Shown here piece after piece: positions 6,325 through 12,491 of a stretch of DNA of 14,057 nt (positions within the stretch are counted from its first letter, which is position 1; each line of letters starts with the position of its first letter). The notes beneath the pieces are model-generated. The model was not told where the DNA came from. It saw nothing but the letters and a program-made list of their open reading frames with translations, and did not search any database. The DNA lies in NCBI GenBank assembly GCA_964475945.1, contig CAYYYF010000022.1, positions 1-14,057 of the forward strand, read 5' to 3'. The stretch comes from JBBIQH01 sp964475945 (GTDB lineage Archaea; Thermoproteota; Nitrososphaeria; Nitrososphaerales; Nitrosocaldaceae). The translations under genes were made by a program, and so were the position numbers.

Positions 6325-8028
6325 TTATAGTAATTTATACCTCCAATACCTGTTATCGAACCTTCTATCTAGAAGCCATACCCTTGCATGATCGTTATTA
6401 CTTCTTACTGCTCTACCTATTGCTTGTCTAACAGTAATAAATACCTCTTCCAGCATTATCATATCTATTCTATCCTTACCTAACCTTGACCTTAAGAACT
6501 CCAAAGAATCCTTTGTATAATCATCATACTGCTTGAATGGCATACCAGCAATTATAATATCCGATATCAAGGATAGACCATCCTTAACAATCTCTATACC
6601 TTCTGAGAACTTGCCTCTTGCTACTGCCATTATAAGCACTTTATTTCTGTTATTGCAGTACTCCTTCAAGGCTTCTAATGTTGATCCTCTGTTCTCTGCA
6701 TACCTATCTATACCTTTAGGCAACAGTTTAAGGATGGTATATAGCATGTTATAGGAAGGAAACAATGCAAATACATGCTTATCAGCATTACGATAGATAT
6801 CTGCTATAGTAGATGCATACAATGAATACATATCCTCTCCTCTCTCTTCATACCTTGATGTTAGTTCATTGTTGTAATGATAGGTAAAGTTCTTACCGTT
6901 ACTATCAACCTGATAGTATTGAATATCTTCATCATCTCTATTTATACCATACACATCATTTAGGTAATCCTTTGATGGTAGTGTTCCAGACATCAATAGT
7001 ATGCCTATTTCAGCATTCAGTATACCAAGCATATAAGATGGATCAAGCATCTTTACCTGTATGCTATTACCATTAACATATACTGTAGTATTCCTTGTAT
7101 TCATGAATGCATAGAACTCTAGAATATGGTTGATGTATCTATCGTCATTAAAGTAACTTGATCCTACCTTAAGGTTAGGTTCTATTTCTTTTAATTGGTT
7201 TATGTATTCATCTTGCAACCTTATGCATCTATTGTTGTTATCATTACCATCCTTGCCATTACCATCATTAGTAACTTCTACTACCATATCCCTTAACCTT
7301 AGCAAGGATTCCTTAACACTCCTTAACCTCTTAATATCTATACCATCTGCAGATGTTATTTCTAGTTCACTCTTCAAGGACTCTAATGCTTTGTTTACTA
7401 TCCTTGTAGTTAAGGTAACATCATCCATCTCATGAACATGCTCAAGGTTATGTGCCTCATCTATGACTATTACGTAATCACTAAGGTCATCTTTTAATAT
7501 TAGGTCTAGATACTTGAATATATAAGGATAAGTGCATACTATAAGGTTACATCTCCTAGCCTTCCTTAATAATGATTGATAAGGACATGTATCTGTCTTT
7601 GCGTATAGGTATGCTAGTTTCTTGATCTCTGAAGGTTTAACTTGCATATCCATAACCATATCCTTGTATATGCATTTACTGCAATCATAATCCTTCTTGA
7701 TCTCTTCTTCCTTATCTTCTTCCTTCTTTTCCTTTGACTTCAACCATTCTTTGCCTACACGCAAGCATGAATGCTCCTTACCTGACAGCAAGACATGTTC
7801 AATAGGTATAATTGATCTTAACCTTCCTACCTCTCTAACCACAGGTTCATACTCATTATGCGTCTTTACTGCATATATCACCTTTCTATAAGTAGATAAG
7901 GATGCAAGTAATGCGAACAAGGTCTTACCTGAACCTGTAGGTGCCTGCAGTAATACTAAACGGTTATCCTTCAGATCGTTAATAACCTTATCCTTTAGCT
8001 TTAATTGCCAATCTCTTAACTGTATCAT
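6325..8028 (-). CDS. XPD/Rad3-like superfamily 2 DNA helicase with iron-sulphur cluster
   Basis: An ATP-dependent 5'-3' DNA helicase of the XPD/Rad3/DinG family, used in DNA repair or in resolving DNA structures. Numbered from ATG 8028 (567 residues): Walker A APTGSGKT (29-36); four cysteines for a 4Fe-4S cluster, Cys88, Cys116, Cys119 and Cys148; DEAH box VIDEAHN (188-194); MSGTLP (346-351); RGKFSEGIE (471-479); and motif VI QAIGRAVR (535-542). A Lys/Glu-rich loop (98-112) sits within the cluster domain, and a Gly/Asn/Asp-rich stretch (254-266) within the Arch region. An upstream ATG at 8073 would add 15 residues. I prefer 8028 because a TATA box lies about 28 bases before it, inside that extension, and family members begin close to the Walker A motif. 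Thaumarchaea can carry several paralogues, so I give no symbol. Confidence 0.92.
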   Translation of the reverse strand: MIQLRDWQLKLKDKVINDLKDNRLVLLQAPTGSGKTLFALLASLSTYRKVIYAVKTHNEYEPVVREVGRLRSIIPIEHVLLSGKEHSCLRVGKEWLKSKEKKEEDKEEEIKKDYDCSKCIYKDMVMDMQVKPSEIKKLAYLYAKTDTCPYQSLLRKARRCNLIVCTYPYIFKYLDLILKDDLSDYVIVIDEAHNLEHVHEMDDVTLTTRIVNKALESLKSELEITSADGIDIKRLRSVKESLLRLRDMVVEVTNDGNGKDGNDNNNRCIRLQDEYINQLKEIEPNLKVGSSYFNDDRYINHILEFYAFMNTRNTTVYVNGNSIQVKMLDPSYMLGILNAEIGILLMSGTLPSKDYLNDVYGINRDDEDIQYYQVDSNGKNFTYHYNNELTSRYEERGEDMYSLYASTIADIYRNADKHVFALFPSYNMLYTILKLLPKGIDRYAENRGSTLEALKEYCNNRNKVLIMAVARGKFSEGIEIVKDGLSLISDIIIAGMPFKQYDDYTKDSLEFLRSRLGKDRIDMIMLEEVFITVRQAIGRAVRSNNDHARVWLLDRRFDNRYWRYKLL

Positions 8029-8052
8029 GATATAGATGATACTGTAAGGAGG

Positions 8053-8059
8053 ATATATA
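8053..8059 (-). promoter_or_regulatory. TATA box of the helicase gene
   Basis: The minus strand reads CGTATATATCC, centred about 28 bases before ATG 8028. It lies inside the longer open frame that starts at 8073, so it decides in favour of the shorter protein. Confidence 0.5.
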
Positions 8060-8158
8060 CGATGATACAACATAATTCAAGTAATCGAAAGAAGGATAAA
8101 GAGGTATCTAGAGTCTACCAACCTAGTTTTATATCAGATCAGTTGATGTTAGTCTAAT

Positions 8159-8249
8159 CTAATTAACAGTCTCAACACTCTTTAACTTCTCGCAGTATTC
8201 TTTAGATAGTTTATCACAACCTTTAAGCAGATGTTCTAGATATTTTTAC
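8159..8249 (-). pseudogene. Severed C-terminal tail of the gamma-glutamylcyclotransferase-like gene
   Basis: Immediately after the break in the gene upstream, another minus-strand frame continues the expected family ending: YLEHLLKGCDKL, then SKEYCEKLKSVETVN, ending at TAG 8161-8159. Family members read DGL.PS..YL at this point. Two one-base losses, one in the T5 run at 8243-8247 and one at GG 8252-8253 (plus-strand view), would restore exactly NPSK.YLEHLL. A single extra base could also rejoin the frames but would lose the Pro-Ser pair. Confidence 0.75.
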
Positions 8250-8636
8250 TAGGTTTAATCCATCTCTTACCTTATCGGGTTGAGCGATATAAGTGATAGC
8301 TTCCACTTCATCACCATTATCAAGTACCACCTTAACGTTCTCTTTATAGTAATGTTCAAAGTAACCTTCGTAATAGTCTAGTTTCTTTATATCTTCTTCT
8401 GTAACTTTATACAATATGCCTTCAACTAAGCTATCTTCATCAGGGACTATATTTGCATATCCTTCTTCAGGATTATTAGAAGAAATCTTGTTAAATTCTA
8501 ACCTATAACCTCTTAATATAGCGTGTTCCCTTCCTAAGGTCTCTATTGGTTTTGATAACCTTTTGCATATCCTTTCAGGGTCCATGTTAGAACCGTAGGC
8601 AAAGTACATTCTTACATCTTTATATTTATCTACCAT
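8223..8636 (-). CDS. Gamma-glutamylcyclotransferase-like (GGCT/AIG2-fold) protein, C-terminally frameshifted
   Basis: The family cyclises gamma-glutamyl groups to 5-oxoproline or cleaves related gamma-glutamyl amines; the physiological substrate here is unknown. The 137-residue open frame has the substrate-loop motif YFAYGSNM (11-18), the conserved RGYRLEFNK (42-50) and the LDYYEG motif with probable catalytic Glu90. It runs correctly to AITYIAQPDKVRDGLN (113-128), after which LVKISRTSA is unlike the family. The true ending lies just downstream in another frame, so the natural length was about 160 residues. The active site is intact, but the last helix is missing and the protein may be unstable. 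ATG 8636 is supported by a TATA box about 26 bases upstream; Met10 at 8609 is the alternative. It could be a young pseudogene or contain sequencing errors. Confidence 0.8.
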   Translation of the reverse strand: MVDKYKDVRMYFAYGSNMDPERICKRLSKPIETLGREHAILRGYRLEFNKISSNNPEEGYANIVPDEDSLVEGILYKVTEEDIKKLDYYEGYFEHYYKENVKVVLDNGDEVEAITYIAQPDKVRDGLNLVKISRTSA

Positions 8637-8658
8637 AATTATATTATCTATATAAAAA

Positions 8659-8666
8659 TATTTAAA
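8659..8666 (-). promoter_or_regulatory. TATA box of the cyclotransferase-like gene
   Basis: The minus strand reads TTTAAATA, a near-ideal archaeal TATA box, centred about 26 bases before ATG 8636. This predicts a leaderless transcript. The promoter looks intact even though the gene is broken. Confidence 0.6.
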
Positions 8667-8746
8667 CTTTCAAATTTTTGCCATTCATGGGCTCATAATA
8701 ATAATACTTCATTCCTACCTTCAACCATTTACAACCCAATCATCAT

Positions 8747-9256
8747 TCATAAATCACGTCGTTGCAACATCATACGTATACTTTCTACCAATGGCAATGA
8801 ATAGAACTTGAATATCCTGAATACATTGATTGTCTGTAATGATAAGGCGTACTTATGTCTATAACTATTAATTATTATAGGCATCTCACTAAGTCTTTCC
8901 CTAACCTCTTCTCCTAACGAATTATAATAATACACTAACTAGTATACACAATAGACACGATTAACATCCTTCATATCCTTGTTCGGTATAAGGCAGTTAC
9001 CAGTATAATCTATATATTCTGTAGGCATATAATACAACTGTTGTAATACATAAGCAACCTCAACTACGGGTCTTTCGTTGATGTGTTTGTAATAGAATAG
9101 GAAGGTCCTTACATATTCCTATTAATGCATGCATCTGCTATACATTTGAACCTTCCTCTATACCATCTGTATCCATATCATATTTCTGTGCATTAAGATT
9201 TCCGTGCGGATGTGATAAACATCCTTACTTATTACAGGTATATGTATATGTCTATG
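8747..9256 (-). pseudogene. Decayed gene, downstream part of a larger wrecked ORF
   Basis: One minus-strand frame from 9256 to 8747 stays protein-like through four stops (TAG 9160, TAA-TAG 9124-9119, TAG 8941). It reads HRHIHIPVISKDVYHIRTEI; after the stops EYVRTFLFYYKHINERP, VVEVAYVLQQLYYMPTEYID and YTGNCLIPNKDMKDVNRVY; then NSLGEEVRERLSEMPIIINS and, near the end, FRIFKFYSLPLVESIRMML. The last 62 codons (GTG 8935 onward) are open but lack a promoter and begin straight after a stop, so they are better read as the tail of the wreck than as a gene. Family not recognised. It probably continues the upstream remnant at 9229-10312 after a frameshift near 9230-9240. Confidence 0.5.
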
Positions 9257-10312
9257 CTAACGTTAGCAAAGTAGTAATCCATATATACTACTAGTAGCAG
9301 AATCCGATAGTATAATAGACCTAATATAGTAGTCGATCTATCTATTTCATACTAAGATAAACCTAAAGATAGATAAAAATAGACATGTTTCAACAATTGT
9401 TTAACATACCCTACCATACCTTAAGGCAGTTCATTAAGGATTGTTCAATTCAAGATTTTAAGATAGTCTATCTGTTCATCATTTGTCATCTTCATTATCC
9501 ATCCATTATCCATTATCTATCCGTCTTATCTTGTTTTATCCTTATCCTGCTTCTACCAATGCAACTACCTTATCATGAAGTCATACGAGTCCAGTTTCTT
9601 TGTTAACTTTCGTAAAACCATAAACATCCTATGGGTTCTTTTAGTCAGATCGTTGTAGTGTCTGTTAAAGAAAGAGACCATCAAACCTGTTTACTATATC
9701 CTTCTTGTATCTTCATAGATTAGTTTGGCTACGTCCTTTACCTTAACTGCTTCTAGCAAGAATAATAGTCTAAAGAATATCCTTCTTACCATTGGTTTTA
9801 TCTGTATATCCATACTGTTCATTATCATATACTTTAAGATGGTCATGGTAACAGGTGCTGATGATAACTTTCTCTTCCATTCCTTACCTAACCTCATCGC
9901 ATACCATGAATCTCGGCATCAAACAAAATAGACTGGTTGACATTCTATCCAATACAAGTTTAGGTTCTTTGTCTATAAAGACTCAGTCCTTACACTACCA
10001 TATATGAAGTATGGTTTATAGCTGTTATCTGGCATCTGTATATATTCTGATTGCCTTGCTACTACAGTATAACCTCTAGTTTCATATGGTGCATTGGTCC
10101 TTATGACCTTGACTTCCTTGAGCGGTTCATCACGTTGTTCATAACTTATAAGTTCATCAACATAGACTACGGTAAGCATGGCATGGTGTAATCATATCAT
10201 TCTGGATCTGTTAGGCTTGATTAAATCTAGGCTTTGGGCTAGGCTTGGGGTTTGGATCCGAGTCCGAGTTTATAGTCTTGAACGCCTCCTTTAAGCTAGC
10301 TCTTGTGTTCAT
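9229..10312 (-). pseudogene. Decayed gene, upstream part, with recognisable N-terminus
   Basis: ATG 10312 opens MNTRASLKEAFKTINSDSD, followed by a Pro/Lys linker (PNPKPSPKPRF), and stops at TAA 10213. After a shift, one frame from 10179 to 9229 reads MLTVVYVDELISYEQRDEPL, APYETRGYTVVARQSEYIQM and PYFIYGSVRTESL to TAG 9975. It continues past TGA with MRLGKEWKRKLSSAPVTM and VRRIFFRLLFLLEAVKVKD to TAG-TAA 9696-9691, then VSFFNRHYNDLTKRTHRM and LRKLTKKLDSYDFMIR. Beyond that stops are dense, though YEIDRSTTILGLLYYRILLL still looks like protein. A weak TATA (TTTATACT, 10336-10329) lies about 20 bases before ATG 10312. Together with the part at 8747-9256 it suggests an original gene of about 520 codons. 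Function unknown; no catalytic motif recognised. Confidence 0.5.
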
Positions 10313-10339
10313 TGACTGATGTCATCATAGTATAAAGGA

Positions 10340-10552
10340 AGATAAGAAGCAGCTACGATATTCGTAATTAATTATGATGAATAGTGCAGAATAGGAATAA
10401 GAATAGTAATAGAAAGGCTAGACGCATAGGATATAGGATATAGGGCTACTTTACTTTAGGGCTACAATCAATTGTGATACTTTCCTAATCAATCCTGCCT
10501 AATCCTGCTTATCCTTTTTCTTCCTTCTTAGTAATAACCAACCCAGGTAATC
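10340..10552. other. Gene-free stretch between decayed genes
   Basis: I see no readable gene here. It contains short direct repeats: ATAGGAT repeated near 10424-10440, and AGGGCTAC twice between about 10442 and 10463. A pyrimidine-rich run (ATCCTTTTTCTTCCTTCTTA, 10511-10530) could act as a terminator on the plus strand or reflect old coding sequence. Confidence 0.3.
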
Positions 10553-10663
10553 ATGGACTGGATGGAGGAATATATGCTTAGGAATAGTAATAAGAAGGAA
10601 TTGGACGCAGTATTGCTGTTAGAATTACTGTTAAACTTGGTTAATGATAGGATGTTTACCTAA
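10553..10663 (+). CDS. Possible 36-residue small protein
   Basis: ATG 10553 to TAA 10661-10663 reads MDWMEEYMLRNSNKKELDAV followed by LLLELLLNLVNDRMFT. The second half would form a leucine-rich amphipathic helix. There is no good TATA box at the expected distance. It sits inside a run of decayed genes, so it may be a fragment rather than a working gene. No family recognised. Confidence 0.3.
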   Translation: MDWMEEYMLRNSNKKELDAVLLLELLLNLVNDRMFT

Positions 10664-10745
10664 TTAACTCAACCAATTTCCTTTCTCTTTTTTATACTAT
10701 GGGGTAAGTAAGTAAAGTATAGGTCAATACTTCATAATTGTAAAT

Positions 10746-11144
10746 ATGGATAGGAAGGAGTACATAAGACCTGCATTGCTGAAGATATGGGAGATATGTA
10801 TCAATAACGATTGTAGAATACTCTCTTACCTACTAGCAACTAACAATACAGATGGAACAGGTATACGTTATGAACCTATGGCAGATGGGTAGTGATAGGA
10901 TTGCAGTGGTAGGAGATTATGCAGACCAAGCAGGTAACTACGATGGGCCTTCCTATGATCATATATTAATTACAGTCTTATAAGGATATAATAGATGAGG
11001 TAAGTAAGGGTTCAATGAGTTTATTGTATAGGTTATGATTCATTGAAGGTTGGTAACAGCCATGCATGCCATTTTGATATGTTAATATCAAGCAATGGTA
11101 TTGGTAGGCAACCTAACATACTCAAGGATGTTAAGATACTGTAA
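10746..11144 (+). pseudogene. Frameshifted gene of unknown function
   Basis: ATG 10746 opens MDRKEYIRPALLKIWEICIN, then NDCRILSYLLATNNTDGTGI and RYEPMADG to TAG-TGA. One base over, the sequence continues SDRIAVVGDYADQAGNYDGP and SYDHILI. After another shift it reads YKDIIDEVSKGSMSLLYR. After a third it reads DSLKVGNSHACHFDMLISS and NGIGRQPNILKDVKIL, ending at TAA 11142-11144. The blocks abut with hardly any loss, so an original protein of about 130 residues can be rebuilt by three small indels. This differs from the stop-rich decay of the minus-strand wreck nearby. Family not recognised. Assembly error is possible but three separate indels make it less likely. Confidence 0.55.
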
Positions 11145-11235
11145 GAATAAGAAAGAAAAGAAGAATAAAAAACTAAGGATTAACAATAACATTTAGACCA
11201 TATCTTTTATTTCCTTACTATTTCTCCTATACATA

Positions 11236-11243
11236 TTTATAAT
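11236..11243 (+). promoter_or_regulatory. TATA box of the basic coiled-coil gene
   Basis: TTTATAAT is centred about 24 bases before ATG 11263, as expected for a leaderless archaeal transcript. Confidence 0.5.
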
Positions 11244-11262
11244 AGTTGATGATAATTATCTT

Positions 11263-11553
11263 ATGGTCTCAGAGGAACCAAGTTCAGAGAAGGAAGGTAT
11301 TGGTATGGAGGTAGAAGAGGAGGAGAAGAAGGAGGGAGAGGAGGCAAAGATGGTTAAGGTTAAAGAGAAGGTTAGAGGAAGGAGAGGTAGAGGTAGGAGG
11401 AAGATAGAGGAAGGTACTATCACTACAACTACAACTACTGCTATTCCAACTACTACTGCAGTAACTATACCAGAAGTACCAAAGAGACTGTTAAGAAGGT
11501 TAGATAGGCATGAATCTACACTGCAAGAGTTATCATCAAGCATCAAATACTAA
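11263..11553 (+). CDS. Charged, basic coiled-coil protein with GRGR motif (C-terminus shifted)
   Basis: The 96-residue open frame starts with an acidic Glu-rich part (EEPSSEKEG, EVEEEEKKEGEE). A strongly basic patch follows, RGRRGRGRRK (38-47), resembling AT-hook-like DNA-binding tails. Then come a Thr-rich linker (TITTTTTTAIPTTTAV, 52-67) and the start of a helix (KRLLRRLDRHESTLQELSSS). A TATA box at the right distance supports ATG 11263. The coiled coil is cut off at TAA 11551-11553, but clearly continues in the next frame to 11669, giving about 135 residues if rejoined. DNA or RNA binding is only a guess from composition. An open frame on the opposite strand is a shadow of the same low-complexity sequence. 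Confidence 0.6.
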   Translation: MVSEEPSSEKEGIGMEVEEEEKKEGEEAKMVKVKEKVRGRRGRGRRKIEEGTITTTTTTAIPTTTAVTIPEVPKRLLRRLDRHESTLQELSSSIKY

Positions 11554-11669
11554 AATCAAGAAGGTTCAAGAAGAAGATTGATGCAATAGATGTATTGTTA
11601 AGAGAGGTTAAGGCACTGGATAGAAGGTTAAGGAAGGTTGAGAAGGTTATAGGTAGTAGAAAGAGGTAA
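11554..11669 (+). pseudogene. Displaced C-terminal coiled coil of the same gene
   Basis: A frame joined to the preceding gene by one missing base (for example TAC-CTA instead of TACTA at about 11550) reads LKSRRFKKKIDAIDVLLREV, then KALDRRLRKVEKVIGSRKR, ending at TAA 11667-11669. The heptad-like leucines and Arg/Lys content match the upstream half. The two parts are evidently one protein broken by a one-base change. Confidence 0.7.
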
Positions 11670-11735
11670 CGATAACAGCAATTCCACAGATCAAGGTTAC
11701 ATAAAATTAATGGTTTATATAATACTCTCTTCTCC

Positions 11736-11756
11736 TACATAATTATAAATTATGTA
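11736..11756. terminator. Perfect A/T inverted repeat between convergent genes
   Basis: TACATAATT, loop ATA, AATTATGTA form a perfect 9-bp inverted repeat between two convergent genes. ATGTAACAA follows twice (11752-11760 and 11769-11777), and TTATAAC is tandemly repeated at 11791-11804. A role in bidirectional termination is plausible but not shown; T runs are weak. Confidence 0.35.
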
Positions 11757-11836
11757 ACAAGAGCAGCGATGTAACAAAACAATCAATCCCTTATAACTTA
11801 TAACATAAAAATAATAAATAAGTTAAATTAAATTAA

Positions 11837-12397
11837 TTATACACCAGCACTATCCATATCTATCCTATAGTGCTTGCCATCCACCTTTATCAGTATTGTA
11901 GTAACAGTCTCTATAACATACGGTTGAGTGAAACCTCTACTCTCATCAAGGTCTTCCTTCCTTGATGTATCGTAAACTATAGCATGGGATAAAGCTGACC
12001 TTATTGCTGTATACTCATCTGCAGTTAGCTCAGTATAATAACCTGGGTTAAAGGATACATCGAAACTAAATGTATTTGGTGCATAATAGCATCCACTATC
12101 TTCCATTTTCATCAAATTCAACTGTTTGATGGTTTCTTGTAATCTCTCATCTGCCTTCTGTATAGCCTCCATTAACTTTGGTACAGCCTTTATCTTATCT
12201 ATACTAACCTCTACATACTGACTCTTATCGTGAAGAATATCAGCATCCCTAATTTCACCAAATCTAATTAAACAGTAATCAGTGTTACCTATAACCATCC
12301 TTGCATGTACTATCTTTGGTGTAGCAACAGTGAATACTGCAAACGATATGCTTATAACACCTACTATTATTATTGTGTAGAGAAGCCATCTCTGCAT
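11837..12397 (-). CDS. Membrane-anchored extracytoplasmic protein of unknown function
   Basis: From ATG 12397 the protein has 186 residues. Residues 2-27 (QRWLLYTIIIVGVISISFAV and following) form one hydrophobic helix with a short basic N-terminus: a signal anchor or signal peptide. The rest is soluble and would face the outside. It includes a helical stretch (KAVPKLMEAIQKADERLQET) and two cysteines in DYCLIRFGE and SGCYYAP that could form a disulphide. Towards the end are a Tyr-rich NPGYYTELTADEYTAIRSA and beta-strand-like sequence (TVTTILIKVDGKHYRIDM). ATG 12403 would add Met-His, but a TATA box about 27 bases upstream favours 12397. No family recognised; such small anchored proteins are common lineage-specific genes in archaea. 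It diverges from the secreted Asp-box protein. Confidence 0.72.
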   Translation of the reverse strand: MQRWLLYTIIIVGVISISFAVFTVATPKIVHARMVIGNTDYCLIRFGEIRDADILHDKSQYVEVSIDKIKAVPKLMEAIQKADERLQETIKQLNLMKMEDSGCYYAPNTFSFDVSFNPGYYTELTADEYTAIRSALSHAIVYDTSRKEDLDESRGFTQPYVIETVTTILIKVDGKHYRIDMDSAGV

Positions 12398-12420
12398 ATG
12401 CATATATACGTTATCCTAAA

Positions 12421-12428
12421 ATATAAAT
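12421..12428 (-). promoter_or_regulatory. TATA box of the membrane-anchored protein gene
   Basis: The minus strand reads ATTTATAT, centred about 27 bases before ATG 12397 and 21 before ATG 12403. The spacing favours the shorter protein. Confidence 0.5.
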
Positions 12429-12460
12429 CTAAACTTTTTTATCAATTTTTTTACAAATAA

Positions 12461-12468
12461 CTTTATCA
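12461..12468 (+). promoter_or_regulatory. TATA-like box of the secreted Asp-box protein gene
   Basis: CTTTATCA is centred about 27 bases before ATG 12492. It is a weaker match than the other boxes in the window. A second AT-rich site, ATTATAT at 12475-12481, is too close to the start. Confidence 0.4.
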
Positions 12469-12491
12469 AATATGATTATATCTTTGAGTTA

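Noticed and set aside
9385..9606. 73-codon plus-strand open frame rich in Ile, Leu and Phe
   Set aside because: It lies opposite the decayed minus-strand gene, has no TATA box at the right distance, and its composition is what antisense AT-rich DNA gives. It remains slightly possible because stops are dense on the minus strand here.
9725..9931. 68-codon plus-strand open frame
   Set aside because: It is antisense to the better minus-strand block beginning MRLGKEWKRK and has no promoter.
8747..10179. Stop-codon readthrough (for example pyrrolysine at TAG) joining the fragments into a working protein
   Set aside because: All three stop codons occur, several in tandem, and there are frameshifts too; no single reassigned codon explains this.
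11256..11546. Open frame on the minus strand opposite the basic coiled-coil gene
   Set aside because: Its Ser/Pro/Leu/Val runs are the complement of the Glu/Lys/Thr-rich coding sequence, and it has no promoter; the plus strand has a TATA box and a continuing coiled coil.
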